Positions 27,566-38,469 of a stretch of 64,000 nt of DNA are shown here, one piece after another; position 1 is the first letter of the stretch, and the number at the start of each line of letters is the position of its first letter. The translations under genes were made by a program, and so were the position numbers. The stretch spans positions 62,001-126,000 of the forward strand of contig JYOB01000006.1 of NCBI GenBank assembly GCA_000955795.1, read 5' to 3'. Origin of the DNA: Burkholderiaceae bacterium 26 (lineage in GTDB: Bacteria; Pseudomonadota; Gammaproteobacteria; Burkholderiales; Burkholderiaceae). The notes beneath the pieces were generated by a model, which was not told where the DNA came from, did no database searches, and saw only the letters and a list, made by a program, of their open reading frames with translations.

Positions 27566-28666
27566 TCAGGAAGCTTTTGCCGCGATGGCCGGCGTCTGCA
27601 CCGACACGTCACCGCATTGCGCGCGATGACGCAGCGCGTGGTCGATCAGCACGAGTGCCAACAGCGCCTCGGCGATTGGCGTAGCACGAATGCCAACGCA
27701 CGGGTCGTGGCGGCCAAACGTCTCGACCACCGCCGGGTCACCTGCCTTGTCGATCGAACGGCGCGGCGTGCGGATGCTCGACGTCGGCTTGATCGCCAGC
27801 GACACGGAGATGTCCTGCCCTGTCGAAATCCCACCGAGGATGCCGCCGGCGTTGTTGCCGACGAAGCCCTCCGGCGTCAGCTCATCGCCATGCTCGGAGC
27901 CGCGCTGGCTGACTGCATGGAAACCGGCGCCAATCTCAACGCCCTTCACCGCGTTCAGGCCCATCATCGCGTGTGCAATATCGGCATCCAGGCGATCGAA
28001 CAGCGGCTCACCCCAGCCGACCGGCACACCCGTGGCCACCACCTCAATGCGCGCGCCGACGGAATCGCCGTCCTTGCGCAGTGCATCCATATAGGTTTCC
28101 AGCTCGGGAACGATCTCGGCATTGGGCGCGAAGAACGGGTTGTTCGGCACCTCGTTCCAGTCCATGAACGGGATGTGAATATCGCCCAGCTGCGACATGA
28201 AGCCGTGGATTTCGATACCGAACTTCTCACGCAGCCACTTCTTGGCGACGGCCCCTGCGGCCACCGTCGGCGCCGTCAATCGTGCGGAAGAACGGCCGCC
28301 ACCGCGCGGGTCACGGACGCCGTATTTGTGCCAGTACGTGTAATCGGCGTGGCCGGGACGGAAGGTCTCGGCGATGTTGCTGTAGTCCTTACTGCGCTGA
28401 TCGGTATTGCGGATCAGCAGGCAAATCGGGGTGCCCGTGGTCTTGCCTTCGTACACGCCGGAGAGAATCTCAACGAGGTCTTCTTCCTTGCGCTGCGTCA
28501 CATGGCGCGAGGTGCCGGGCTTGCGACGGTCCAGATCGGGCTGGATGTCTTCTGCCGACAGCGTCATGCCCGGCGGGCAGCCGTCGATGACAGCGCCGAT
28601 GGCCGGGCCATGCGACTCGCCGAAGGTGGTGACGGAAAACAGCAGGCCCAGGGTATTGCCAGACAT
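27566..28666 (-). CDS. aroC: Chorismate synthase
   Basis: 366 residues. Starts [20 protein letters not shown]; contains [18 protein letters not shown] and the FMN-contacting [20 protein letters not shown]. It converts EPSP to chorismate, the last shared step of aromatic amino acid synthesis, using reduced FMN. FKBP lies 85 bases upstream in the same direction. Confidence 0.97.
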   Translation of the reverse strand: MSGNTLGLLFSVTTFGESHGPAIGAVIDGCPPGMTLSAEDIQPDLDRRKPGTSRHVTQRKEEDLVEILSGVYEGKTTGTPICLLIRNTDQRSKDYSNIAETFRPGHADYTYWHKYGVRDPRGGGRSSARLTAPTVAAGAVAKKWLREKFGIEIHGFMSQLGDIHIPFMDWNEVPNNPFFAPNAEIVPELETYMDALRKDGDSVGARIEVVATGVPVGWGEPLFDRLDADIAHAMMGLNAVKGVEIGAGFHAVSQRGSEHGDELTPEGFVGNNAGGILGGISTGQDISVSLAIKPTSSIRTPRRSIDKAGDPAVVETFGRHDPCVGIRATPIAEALLALVLIDHALRHRAQCGDVSVQTPAIAAKAS

Positions 28667-28751
28667 GATCGTGCTCAGGAAGGCGCCGCGACTGCCGCGG
28701 CGCGAAACATCGGGAAAACCGTATTGTAAGGCCGATCTGCCGGCCGTCAGA

Positions 28752-29165
28752 TCAGCTGCCGATACCCAGCAACTCGACCTCGAAGTTCAGCGTGGAATTG
28801 GGCGGAATCGTGCCGGGCACGCCGCGCTCGCCGTAAGCGGTAGCTGCCGGGCACGTCAGCTTGGCCTTGCCGCCCACCTGGATCTTCTGCACGCCTTCTG
28901 TCCAGCACGGAATCACGCGATTCAGCGGGAACGAGATCGGCTGACCGCGCTTGTAGGAGCTGTCGAACTCGGTACCGTTGGTGAGCGTGCCGCGGTAGTG
29001 CACCTTGACCGTGTCGCTGGCCTTGGGCGACGGGCCGGTGCCCTTGGTCAGCGTCTGGACGATCACACCGGAGGGCAGCGTCTCGGATGCCGGCGATGCG
29101 GCTTGCGCGGTAACGGCAGCCAGGGCAAGCAACGAAGCGCACAGCAGCGGGGAAACGTGTTTCAT
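28752..29165 (-). CDS. Secreted FKBP-type peptidyl-prolyl cis-trans isomerase
   Basis: 137 residues. An N-terminal signal peptide ([17 protein letters not shown], cut near 22) is followed by a single FKBP domain: [38 protein letters not shown] and the terminal [19 protein letters not shown]. It probably catalyses proline isomerisation in the periplasm, as single-domain exported FKBPs do. It precedes aroC in the same direction. Confidence 0.9.
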   Translation of the reverse strand: MKHVSPLLCASLLALAAVTAQAASPASETLPSGVIVQTLTKGTGPSPKASDTVKVHYRGTLTNGTEFDSSYKRGQPISFPLNRVIPCWTEGVQKIQVGGKAKLTCPAATAYGERGVPGTIPPNSTLNFEVELLGIGS

Positions 29166-29258
29166 GGCAGGTAACGGGAGAGTTGGAGGTCAGAGAAAGC
29201 ATCACGGCCGATTGCGGGCCAACCGGCAGTGTATCGAAGTCCGGAGGCGGGCCAGACG

Positions 29259-31166
29259 CTAGAGCCGCTCCCCGCGCAGCGCCAGCACGGCGGCCTGCAT
29301 CGCTTCGGGCGAGACGGCATGCGCCGGCACCGGCGTGCCGATGCACAGCTCCAGCTTGTTAAGGAAACCGCGACGGAACGGGCGCGACATCGCCGCCCCG
29401 CCCTTGCGGGAGAAAAAGCTGCCCCAGAGCCCGCGCAGCGCCATCGGCACCACCGGCACAGGTGTGCGTTCGATGATGCGGCGCATGCCTTCCTTGAACG
29501 GGTTCATCTCGCCCGTAGCGGTGATCTTGCCTTCAGGGAAGATGCAGACGACCTCGCCTTCCGCCAGTGCGGCCGCAATGGTGTCGTAGGCGCGTTTAAG
29601 CATCTCCGGGTCTTCGTGCAGCGGCGCGATCGGAATCGCCTTGACCGTGCGGAAGAACCACGACAGCACGGGGACCTTGAAGATGCGGTGGTCCATCACA
29701 AAGCGAACGGGCCGGCGCACGAACGCGCCCACCACCACGGCATCGACGAAGCTCACGTGGTTGCAGACCAACAGACATGGGCCTTCATCGGGAATCTGCT
29801 CGGAACCGTCCACCTTCACGCGATAGACGGTATGGATCAGCAGCCACATCACAAAACGGATCAGGAATTCCGGTACCAGCGTGTAGATGTAGATCGCCAC
29901 CACGGCGTTGAGAATGCCGGTAACGAGGAACAACTGCGGGATCGTGAATCCGGCACGCGTGAGCACCATCGCCAGCACAGCTGAGGCGATCATGAACAGC
30001 GCGTTGAGGATGTTGTTGGCGGCAATGATGCGCGCCCGGTGCGTCGGTTCGCAGCGGCTCTGGATCAACGCGTACAACGGCACGCTGTAGAAGCCGCCAA
30101 ACATTGCCAGCAGGAACAGGTCGGCCAGCACGCGCCAATGGCGGTGGTTCTGCAGGAAGCCGGAAATGCCCGTCAGCACGTCGTGCGCAACCAATGCCTC
30201 GGCGTGGGACGCAAAGTACAGATCTACTGCAAACACCGTCATGCCGATCGAGCCAAACGGCACCAGGCCGATTTCCACCCTGCGACCGGAGAGTTTTTCG
30301 CACAGCACCGAGCCCAACCCGATGCCGACCGAAAACACGGCCAGCAGCAGCGTCACAACGTTCTGATCGCCGCCAAGCACGTTGCGCGCGAAGGCGAAAA
30401 ACGACGTCAGGAACGTCGCGCCCACGAACCACAGCCACGAAATGCCCATCAGGCTCAGGAACACCGCGCGCTGGTTGCTCGCGAGCTTCAGGTTGCGCCA
30501 AGTCTCGGAGATGGGGTTCCAGTTGATGCGCAAGTCCGGCTGCGACGCTGGCGACACCGGCACACCACGCGCCGTCAACCAGCCGGCCACGGCAATGACA
30601 ATACAGGCGACGCCCGTGAACATCGGGCCGATCAGCTCGCCGTTGCGCGTGTAGTTGGCCAGCTCGCCGCCGCCGATGGTGCCGATCAGGATGGCGACGA
30701 AGGTGCCCATTTCCACCAGCCCGTTGCCGCCCACGAGTTCCGTCGATTGCAGATGCTGGGGCAGATATGCGTACTTGACGGGCCCGAACAACGTCGAGTG
30801 CACGCCCATCAGGAACGTGCACAGGTACAGCAGTTCAACATGGCGCAGCGCAAAACCCGCGCAACCGATCGCCATGATGGCGATTTCCAACGTCTTGACC
30901 AGCCGGATGAGCCGCGCCTTGTCCATGCGATCGGCAATCTGTCCGCTCGTGGCCGACAGCAGCACAAACGGCGCAATGAAGATTGCAGAAATCAGGAACG
31001 CCGCCGAAGCCGGGTCCGCATTGCCGAACAGCGCGGCGTGGTATGTGACCAGCGAGGAAAACGCCACCTTGAAAACGTTGTCGTTCATCGCACCCAGGAA
31101 CTGGGTCCAGAAAAACGGTGCAAAGCGACGCTGCTTCAGCAGGGAAAACTGGCTCGATTGGCTCAT
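29259..31166 (-). CDS. Fused lysophospholipid transporter (LplT/MFS) and PlsC-type acyltransferase
   Basis: 635 residues. Residues about 1-430 form an MFS transporter with 12 hydrophobic segments (FFWTQFLGAMNDNVFKVAFS start is LplT-like). Residues about 440-620 are a PlsC-type 1-acyl-glycerol-3-phosphate acyltransferase with HxxxxD (NHVSFVDAVVVGAFV), FPEGKITATGEM and VPVVPMALRGLW. In E. coli, LplT flips lysophospholipids inward and Aas reacylates them; here both are one chain, like other proteobacterial fusions. No acyl-CoA/ACP ligase domain follows, unlike some longer fusions. It lies 82 bases after a CBS gene with its own terminator. Confidence 0.9.
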   Translation of the reverse strand: MSQSSQFSLLKQRRFAPFFWTQFLGAMNDNVFKVAFSSLVTYHAALFGNADPASAAFLISAIFIAPFVLLSATSGQIADRMDKARLIRLVKTLEIAIMAIGCAGFALRHVELLYLCTFLMGVHSTLFGPVKYAYLPQHLQSTELVGGNGLVEMGTFVAILIGTIGGGELANYTRNGELIGPMFTGVACIVIAVAGWLTARGVPVSPASQPDLRINWNPISETWRNLKLASNQRAVFLSLMGISWLWFVGATFLTSFFAFARNVLGGDQNVVTLLLAVFSVGIGLGSVLCEKLSGRRVEIGLVPFGSIGMTVFAVDLYFASHAEALVAHDVLTGISGFLQNHRHWRVLADLFLLAMFGGFYSVPLYALIQSRCEPTHRARIIAANNILNALFMIASAVLAMVLTRAGFTIPQLFLVTGILNAVVAIYIYTLVPEFLIRFVMWLLIHTVYRVKVDGSEQIPDEGPCLLVCNHVSFVDAVVVGAFVRRPVRFVMDHRIFKVPVLSWFFRTVKAIPIAPLHEDPEMLKRAYDTIAAALAEGEVVCIFPEGKITATGEMNPFKEGMRRIIERTPVPVVPMALRGLWGSFFSRKGGAAMSRPFRRGFLNKLELCIGTPVPAHAVSPEAMQAAVLALRGERL

Positions 31167-31192
31167 CGGCTGGAGGCTATTGGTTCAACAAA

Positions 31193-31220
31193 AAACCCGC
31201 TCGCAACGGCGGGCGGGTTT
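31193..31220 (-). terminator. Terminator after the CBS-domain gene
   Basis: Stem AAACCCGC/GCGGGTTT with a 12-nt loop, followed on the minus strand by T-rich sequence. It separates the CBS gene from the LplT-PlsC gene. Confidence 0.7.
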
Positions 31221-31248
31221 CAGGAATGCGGTAAAGAGATCGCGCAGA

Positions 31249-31704
31249 TCAGTCTTCGTTGGCCTTTTCTTCGGGCCAGTCGCGAATGTACGCCTTGAGC
31301 ATCTTGTTTTCGAAACTTTGGTCTTCCAGCACGGCCTTGGCCACGTCGTAGAAGGAAATCACACCCATCAACGTGCGGCTGTCGAGCACCGGCAGGTAGC
31401 GCACATGGTGCTCCAGCATGATGCGACGCACTTCGTTGACCTCGGTTTCGGGCGTACAGGTGACGGGATGATCGTCCATCACCTTGCGGATGGTCGTGCC
31501 CTCGCCCACGGAACCGTGGTTCTTGGCAACAACCTTGATGATTTCTCGGAAGGTCAGCATGCCGACCAGCTCGCCGTACTCCATGACCACGAGCGAGCCG
31601 ATGTCTTTTTCCGCCATCGTCTGCACGGCCACCTGGAGCTTGGTTTCAGGTGCCACGGTGTAGAGCGTGTTGCCCTTCACGTGGAGGATGTCGCTGACTT
31701 TCAT
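31249..31704 (-). CDS. Tandem CBS-domain protein
   Basis: 151 residues made of two CBS domains (QTMAEKDIGSLVVMEYGELV with TFREIIK; EVNEVRRIMLEHHVRYLPVL with VISFYDVA). Such stand-alone pairs bind adenosine ligands, but the partner enzyme is unknown. The start MKVSDILHVKGN is standard for this family. Not fused to any catalytic domain. Confidence 0.9.
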   Translation of the reverse strand: MKVSDILHVKGNTLYTVAPETKLQVAVQTMAEKDIGSLVVMEYGELVGMLTFREIIKVVAKNHGSVGEGTTIRKVMDDHPVTCTPETEVNEVRRIMLEHHVRYLPVLDSRTLMGVISFYDVAKAVLEDQSFENKMLKAYIRDWPEEKANED

Positions 31705-31944
31705 GTTGCGTCTCCCAGAGTTCGGGGTGCCGGTCTGCCGGGGGAGCGACCGCGCGCGGGTTGTGGTTATGGTTGTGATTCGATCCTAGCCCAAACCGGA
31801 GCGCTTCGACAAGCATGCAGCGCAGAAAAAACCTGTCAAAAACCGCGCCCGCTCGGCGTTTGCCCGGAATGCGCTGCAACAGGGAGCAGTGCTAGCATGC
31901 CGCGTCCAAACCCGCTCCCGCTCCCTTTCGGGGTGCTTGAATCC

Positions 31945-33279
31945 ATGTCCAAAGCCCGCTTCGACACGCTGGCCCTACATGCCGGTGCCGCGCCCGACCC
32001 GGCCACCGGCGCGCGCGCCACGCCCATTCACCTGAGCACGTCCTTTGTGTTCCGCGACAGTGAACACGCGGCGTCATTGTTCAATATGGAACGCGCGGGG
32101 CACGTCTATTCGCGCATCTCCAACCCGACCGTTGCCGTGTTCGAGGAGCGCATGGCCGCGCTGGAAAACGGCGTAGGCGCCATCGCCACCGCTTCGGGCC
32201 AGGCGGCGCTGCATCTGGCCATCGTCACGCTGATGGGTGCCAGCTCGCATATCGTCGCGTCTTCGGCGCTGTATGGCGGCTCGCACAATCTGCTGCATTA
32301 CACACTGCGCCGCTTCGGTATCGAGACGACCTTCGTCAAGCCCGGCGACATCGACGGCTGGCGCGCGGCCGTCCGCCCGAACACGCGGCTGCTGTTTGGC
32401 GAGACGCTCGGCAACCCGGGGCTGGATGTGCTGGACATCCCAACCATTGCGTCGATTGCCCATGACGCAGGCGTGCCGCTGCTGGTCGATTCAACCTTCA
32501 CCACGCCGTGGCTGCTGCAGCCGTTCGCGCATGGTGCAGACCTCGTCTACCACTCGGCCACCAAGTTCCTGGGTGGGCACGGCACGACCATCGGCGGCGT
32601 GCTGGTGGACGGCGGCACGTTCGACTACGTAGCCGCAGGCAGGCATCCCGAGCTGACCGAGCCGTACGCGGGTTTCCACGACATGGTGTTTGCCGAGGAA
32701 AGCACCGTCGCGCCCTTCCTGCTGCGCGCGCGCCGCGAGGGCCTGCGCGACTTCGGTGCCTGCATGAACCCGATGGCCGCATGGCAACTGCTGCAAGGCA
32801 TCGAGACACTGCCGCTGCGCATGGCGCGGCATGTAGACAACGCCCGCCGGGTCGTCGCGTTCCTGGCGAGCCACCCGATGGTGGCGTCGGTCGCCTACCC
32901 TGAGCTGGAATCGCACCCCGATCACGCGCTGGCCAAGCGCCTGCTGCCGCGCGGCAGCGGTGCGGTGTTCAGCTTCGATCTGCGCGGCGACCGGCGTGCC
33001 GGCCAGCAGTTCATCGAGTCGCTCGGCCTGTTCTCGCACCTCGCCAACGTGGGCGATGCACGCTCGCTGGTCATCCATCCCGCATCGACGACGCACTTCC
33101 GCATGGATGCCGACGCGTTGGCCGCAGCCGGTATCAGCGAAGGCACGATCCGCCTTTCCATTGGCCTGGAAGACGCCGACGACCTGATCGACGATCTCAA
33201 GCGCGGCCTGAAAGCCGCCGAGCGCGCGATGTCCGCCGCGCCGGGCAAAGCCGCTGCCAACGCAACGGGAGCCCGCTAA
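31945..33279 (+). CDS. O-acetylhomoserine sulfhydrylase-like PLP enzyme (MetY family)
   Basis: 444 residues from the ATG at 31945 (an upstream ATG at 31897 adds 16 residues unlike the family). A Cys/Met metabolism PLP enzyme: ALHAGAAPDPATGARATPIH, the YSRIxNPT motif, VDSTFTTPWLLQPFAHGADL with the aspartate, and the PLP lysine in HSATKFLGGHGT. The N-terminal LALHAG and ATGARATPIHLSTSFVF are typical of MetY, which makes homocysteine from O-acetylhomoserine and sulfide. A methionine gamma-lyase role is a less likely alternative. Its stop overlaps the start of the next hydrolase by one base. Confidence 0.85.
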   Translation: MSKARFDTLALHAGAAPDPATGARATPIHLSTSFVFRDSEHAASLFNMERAGHVYSRISNPTVAVFEERMAALENGVGAIATASGQAALHLAIVTLMGASSHIVASSALYGGSHNLLHYTLRRFGIETTFVKPGDIDGWRAAVRPNTRLLFGETLGNPGLDVLDIPTIASIAHDAGVPLLVDSTFTTPWLLQPFAHGADLVYHSATKFLGGHGTTIGGVLVDGGTFDYVAAGRHPELTEPYAGFHDMVFAEESTVAPFLLRARREGLRDFGACMNPMAAWQLLQGIETLPLRMARHVDNARRVVAFLASHPMVASVAYPELESHPDHALAKRLLPRGSGAVFSFDLRGDRRAGQQFIESLGLFSHLANVGDARSLVIHPASTTHFRMDADALAAAGISEGTIRLSIGLEDADDLIDDLKRGLKAAERAMSAAPGKAAANATGAR

Positions 33280-34103
33280 TGGAATGGACCGTACAAGGCG
33301 AGCGCGCCTACGCCTACACTGGCGGCAAGCCGTTCAACGCCGAATTGCCGTGCGTCGTGTTCGTGCATGGCGCGCAGAACGACCATTCGGTCTGGGGGCT
33401 GCAGACGCGCTGGTTTGCGCACCACGGCTTCAGCGTATTGGCGGTGGATCTGCCCGGACACGGCCGCAGTGCCGGCGCCCCGTTGCAGACGGTGGAAGCC
33501 ATGGCCGATTGGGTGATGGCGCTGGTGCAAGCGGCTGGCGTCACACAACCGGTCATCGTCATCGGCCACAGCATGGGCTCGTTGATTGCGCTGGAGTGCG
33601 CGTCACGGTACGCAAGTCGCGTGCGCCGCATCGCCCTGGTGGCAACGGCTTGGCCGATGAAGGTGTCGGATGCGCTGCTCGATGCGGCGCTCAACAACAC
33701 GGCCAGCGCCATTGACATGGTGAATACGTGGTCGCATTCCAGCCTCGCAAACAAACCCTCGTCGCCCGGGCCGGGCTTCTGGATGCATGGCGGCAGCCAG
33801 CGGCTGATGGAACGGATAGCGCGCGGTACCGAGGCGCCCGTCTTTCACACGGACTTTGCTGCCTGCAACGCTTATGCACGCGGCGCCGAAGCCATGGCGG
33901 CCGTGAAGTGCCCGTCACTCGTCATCGTGGGAGAGAAAGACCAGATGACCCCAGCGAAAGCTGGACGTCAGGTTGCAGCAGGATTGGCCGGCAGCCGCGT
34001 TGTCGGACTGCCAGGCGGGCACGCGATCATGGGAGAATGCCCCGACGGCACACTCGACGCGCTGATCGCCTTTGCGCGCGAACGAGACCCGGTCGTCGCA
34101 TAA
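33279..34103 (+). CDS. Alpha/beta hydrolase
   Basis: 274 residues. The ATG shares one base with the stop of metY (TAATG), so the two are coupled. Core motifs: VFVHGAQNDHSVWG, the nucleophile elbow VIGHSMGSLIALECASRY, an aspartate region (VIVGEKDQMTPAKAG) and the histidine near GGHAIMGE. It may act on a thioester, lactone or peptide in the metY pathway; substrate unknown. Confidence 0.85.
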   Translation: MEWTVQGERAYAYTGGKPFNAELPCVVFVHGAQNDHSVWGLQTRWFAHHGFSVLAVDLPGHGRSAGAPLQTVEAMADWVMALVQAAGVTQPVIVIGHSMGSLIALECASRYASRVRRIALVATAWPMKVSDALLDAALNNTASAIDMVNTWSHSSLANKPSSPGPGFWMHGGSQRLMERIARGTEAPVFHTDFAACNAYARGAEAMAAVKCPSLVIVGEKDQMTPAKAGRQVAAGLAGSRVVGLPGGHAIMGECPDGTLDALIAFARERDPVVA

Positions 34104-34130
34104 GTCGCAGTCGCCTCCCGGAGACGCATC

Positions 34131-34448
34131 ATGGCCACCACCGACACCCACAGCTTCGGCAGCTTCGCCGAGTTCTATCCGTATTACCTGAGCGAGCATC
34201 AAGACCGCACCTGCCGGCGCCTTCACTTTGCCGGTTCGACGGTGGCGCTGGTATGCCTGATCCTGCTGGTTTTCACGGGCAACCTGTGGTGGCTACTGGG
34301 GGCGGCCGTGAGTGGTTACGCGTTCGCGTGGGTCGGGCACTTCGGATTCGAGAAGAACCGGCCCGCCACGTTTCGCCATCCGTTTTACAGCCTGATGGGC
34401 GACTGGGTGATGTATCGCGACATCTGGACGGGCAAGATCCCGTTCTAA
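34131..34448 (+). CDS. Mpo1-like (DUF962) membrane protein
   Basis: 105 residues with two or three hydrophobic segments and the DUF962 histidine pattern: YLSEHQDRTCRRLHFAGS, GHFGFEKNRPATFRHPFYSL. Yeast Mpo1 is a dioxygenase that shortens 2-hydroxy fatty acids, and the conserved histidines probably bind iron. It follows the hydrolase by 27 bases, so these three genes may form a unit. Confidence 0.85.
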   Translation: MATTDTHSFGSFAEFYPYYLSEHQDRTCRRLHFAGSTVALVCLILLVFTGNLWWLLGAAVSGYAFAWVGHFGFEKNRPATFRHPFYSLMGDWVMYRDIWTGKIPF

Positions 34449-34452
34449 AACG

Positions 34453-35778
34453 TCAGGCGCTGGCGCTGGCAGCGGCCATTGCGGACGCTGCAGGTGCGGT
34501 AGCCGCCTGCGCGGCCGCCGCCACGCCGCGTTCGCCAGTGGTGAAAATGCTCAACAACGTGGCATCGAGCGCAGGATTCTGCAGTTGGCTGACCAGCGCG
34601 TGCGTATCCCCCAGATGGCGTGCCAGCGCGGTGCGCGGCAAGCGCGGCAGACTCAGCACCAGCCTTTCATAGAGCGGTCGCAGCGTGGTCGTGTGCGCAT
34701 CGCACAGCAGCGCCCAATGGGCCTCACCTCGATCCTGCTGCAGCTTGCCGATCAAATGCAGCGCCTTCAGCTTGGTCAGCAGATCAGCCAGGTAATCGGC
34801 TTCCAGTTGCAGACGCCGGCCGATATCGCGCTCGGGCACCGTACGTGGCGCCTGTTCGCGGGCGCGATACAGCAGCAGCAGAACACCCAGCGCATCGAAG
34901 AACTCGCTGCCCGGAAACGTGCGTCGTTGCCAGTAGCCCTGGCGGATGATCGGCAGTGTCGACGCGATGGTCGCGCCGAGCAACGTCACCAGCCAGCTCA
35001 CGTAGATCCACGTCAGGAAGATCGGTAGCGTGGCAAACGCGCCGTAGACGGCTGTGTACGTCGGGATATGCGCAACGTAAGCGCCAAAGACACGCTTGGC
35101 GATTTCAAACGCCGCCGCGGCAATCAGCCCGGCAATGAAGGCATCGCGCCGCTCCACATTGGTGTTCGGCACGAACACGTAGAGCATCGCAAACGCAATC
35201 GCCGAAAGCAGGATCGGGATCAGGCCCACGATCACACCCAGGCCGAACGGTAGCTTGTGCACATAACCCGCCGAGATCGACACGAGGTACGAACTGACCG
35301 ACAGGCTTGCGCCAATCAGCACCGGCGCGAACGTCATCAGCGCCCAGAACACCAGAACGCGCTGCGCGAGTGGCCGCCGATGGCGCACGCGCCAGATGGC
35401 GTTCAACGCGTTCTCGATGGTGAGCATGGTCATCACCGACGTCACGACCAAGCCGATCAGGCCCGCTGCTGTCAGCCCTTTGGCGTTGCTTGAGAACTGG
35501 TTGAGATACGTCAGGATCGGCCGGCTGATGCTGCCCGGCACGAGATTGCTGAACATGTAGCCCTCGATGTCCGCCCGGAAGCTCTTGAACATCGGAAATG
35601 CCGTGAACAGCGCAAAGGCCACCGTCAGAATGGGAACCAGCGACAGCACCGTCGTGAATGTCAGGCTGCTGGCCACTTGCGGCAGGTGGTCTTCACCGGC
35701 GCGGCGCAAGGCGTAACGCGCCAGCGCACGGAGCTTGGCGGCATTCCATTGACGAAGCGCACGGGTGGAAAAAAGCAT
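34453..35778 (-). CDS. YihY/BrkB-family inner-membrane protein
   Basis: 441 residues from the ATG at 35778. About six transmembrane segments within the first 290 residues (GEDHLPQVASSLTFTTVLSL, VAFALFTAFPMF, LPIFLTWIYVSWLVTLLGAT) match the YihY/virulence factor BrkB family. The C-terminal third is soluble and looks like a wHTH-type domain seen in longer YihY proteins (ERDIGRRLQLEADYLADLLT). Function unknown. It is convergent with the DUF962 gene, four bases apart. Confidence 0.9.
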   Translation of the reverse strand: MLFSTRALRQWNAAKLRALARYALRRAGEDHLPQVASSLTFTTVLSLVPILTVAFALFTAFPMFKSFRADIEGYMFSNLVPGSISRPILTYLNQFSSNAKGLTAAGLIGLVVTSVMTMLTIENALNAIWRVRHRRPLAQRVLVFWALMTFAPVLIGASLSVSSYLVSISAGYVHKLPFGLGVIVGLIPILLSAIAFAMLYVFVPNTNVERRDAFIAGLIAAAAFEIAKRVFGAYVAHIPTYTAVYGAFATLPIFLTWIYVSWLVTLLGATIASTLPIIRQGYWQRRTFPGSEFFDALGVLLLLYRAREQAPRTVPERDIGRRLQLEADYLADLLTKLKALHLIGKLQQDRGEAHWALLCDAHTTTLRPLYERLVLSLPRLPRTALARHLGDTHALVSQLQNPALDATLLSIFTTGERGVAAAAQAATAPAASAMAAASASA

Positions 35779-35780
35779 GA

Positions 35781-36829
<1,049 letters not shown>

Positions 36830-36835
36830 CCCGCC

Positions 36836-38248
36836 ATGACTGACGATGCCTTCCTGCAAGCCTGCGTTGATGCCATCGGCGCAACACACGTTCTAACCGC
36901 GCCGGAAGACCAAGCGCCCTACCTTACCGATTGGCGCAAGCGTTTCTCAGGGCGCGCACGCGCAGTGTTGCGCCCGGCGAGCCCCGACGAGGTGGCAGCG
37001 CTCGTGCGCCTCTGCGGCGAATACGGCGCGCCCATCGTCCCGCAAGGCGGCAACACCGGCCTGTGTGGCGGCGCCACGCCCGACATGGAAGGCAACGCGG
37101 TGGTGATCTCGTTGCAGCGCATGCAGCGCGTGCGCGCCGTCGACCCGATCAACAACACCATCACCGTGGATGCCGGCTGCATCCTGGCAAACGTGCAGCA
37201 GGCCGCCGCCGATGCAGACCGCCTCTTCCCCCTGAGCCTGGCGGCCGAAGGCAGTTGCACGATCGGCGGCAATCTGGCAACCAACGCGGGCGGCACCGCC
37301 GTCCTGCGCTACGGCAACGCGCGCGAGTTGTGTCTGGGCATCGAAGCGGTCCTGCCCAACGGCGAACTGTGGAACGGCCTGCGCGGCCTTCGCAAGGACA
37401 ACACCGGCTACGACCTGCGTGACCTGCTGATCGGCGCGGAAGGCACGCTCGGCATCATCACCGGGGCGATGCTGAAGCTATTTCCGCAACCGCGCGCCAG
37501 GGTGACGGCGCTGGCGGCGCTGCAATCGCCGCGGCAAGCGCTGGAGTTTCTATCGCTGGCGCAAGGCCATGCAGGGACGCTGCTGACGGGCTTCGAGCTG
37601 ATGTCAGCGTTTTGCCTGGAGCTGGTGCGCAAGCATTACCCGCAGCTGCGCGTGCCGTTTACGCAGGCATATCCGCAATACGTGCTGCTGGAATTGTCCG
37701 ATCTAGAAAGCGAAGCGCACGCGCGCACGCTGTTCGAATCGCTGATGGAAGAGGCGCTCACGCGCGGCGTGATCGACGATGCGGCAGTGGCGGAATCAGT
37801 GGCCCAGTCGCGCGACTTCTGGAGCCTGCGCGAACATATTCCGCTGGCGCAGGCAGATGAAGGCAAGAACATCAAGCACGATATTGGCGTGCCAATCTCG
37901 CGCATTGCGGACTTCATCGACGTGACGGAGCGCGCGCTGGCTGCGGCCTATCCCAATATCCGCATGGTGACGTTCGGCCACCTTGGCGATGGCAACCTGC
38001 ACTACAACGTATCGCCGCCGGAAGGCCATGCGCACGACGCGTTCCTGGCCAATCAGGACGGCATCAACCGTATCGTGCACGACAGCGTGCATGCGCATGG
38101 CGGCTCAATTTCGGCCGAACACGGCATCGGCCAACTCAAGCGCGAAGACAACGCGCGCTACAAGAGCCCCGTTGAACTGGCGGCCATGCGCGCGATCAAG
38201 CAGGCGCTGGACCCGCGCGGCCTGATGAATCCGGGGAAAGTGTTGTAA
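36836..38248 (+). CDS. FAD-binding 2-hydroxyacid dehydrogenase (GlcD/D-2-hydroxyglutarate type)
   Basis: 470 residues. A PCMH-type FAD domain (VPQGGNTGLCGGATPDMEGN, EGSCTIGGNLATNAGGTAVL, GAEGTLGIITGAMLKLF) and an FAD-oxidase C-terminal domain (FGHLGDGNLHYNVSPPEG, HGGSISAEHGIGQLKR). Related enzymes oxidise D-lactate, glycolate or D-2-hydroxyglutarate to the 2-oxoacid; the substrate cannot be told here. Last gene of the wrbA operon. Confidence 0.9.
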   Translation: MTDDAFLQACVDAIGATHVLTAPEDQAPYLTDWRKRFSGRARAVLRPASPDEVAALVRLCGEYGAPIVPQGGNTGLCGGATPDMEGNAVVISLQRMQRVRAVDPINNTITVDAGCILANVQQAAADADRLFPLSLAAEGSCTIGGNLATNAGGTAVLRYGNARELCLGIEAVLPNGELWNGLRGLRKDNTGYDLRDLLIGAEGTLGIITGAMLKLFPQPRARVTALAALQSPRQALEFLSLAQGHAGTLLTGFELMSAFCLELVRKHYPQLRVPFTQAYPQYVLLELSDLESEAHARTLFESLMEEALTRGVIDDAAVAESVAQSRDFWSLREHIPLAQADEGKNIKHDIGVPISRIADFIDVTERALAAAYPNIRMVTFGHLGDGNLHYNVSPPEGHAHDAFLANQDGINRIVHDSVHAHGGSISAEHGIGQLKREDNARYKSPVELAAMRAIKQALDPRGLMNPGKVL

Positions 38249-38265
38249 GGCGATCCGGCCTTGCT

Positions 38266-38469
38266 TCACCCGAACAGTTTCAGCGTGTAGTTCGCCACCG
38301 CGAAGAGAACCGTCGCGGCCAGCAGCCACAACAGAATGCGCGGTACACCGCTGGGCGGCAGACGATGATCGTTGACGTTGGAACGGTCACCGATGCGCCC
38401 GCTCTGGGCGCTACGGATGTAAGTGCTACGTGACGACCCTGCCGGGCGTCGTGCATGACGTGTGCTCAT
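38266..38469 (-). CDS. Small single-pass membrane protein
   Basis: 67 residues: a basic N-terminal half (MSTRHARRPAGSSRSTYIRS) and one C-terminal transmembrane helix (ILLWLLAATVLFAVANYTLK). No family recognised. Convergent with the dehydrogenase gene, 17 bases from it. Confidence 0.65.
   Translation of the reverse strand: MSTRHARRPAGSSRSTYIRSAQSGRIGDRSNVNDHRLPPSGVPRILLWLLAATVLFAVANYTLKLFG

Noticed and set aside
29785-30822. A 345-codon minus-strand frame inside the LplT-PlsC gene
   Set aside because: Alternate frame of a real gene, Arg/Ala-rich with no motif.
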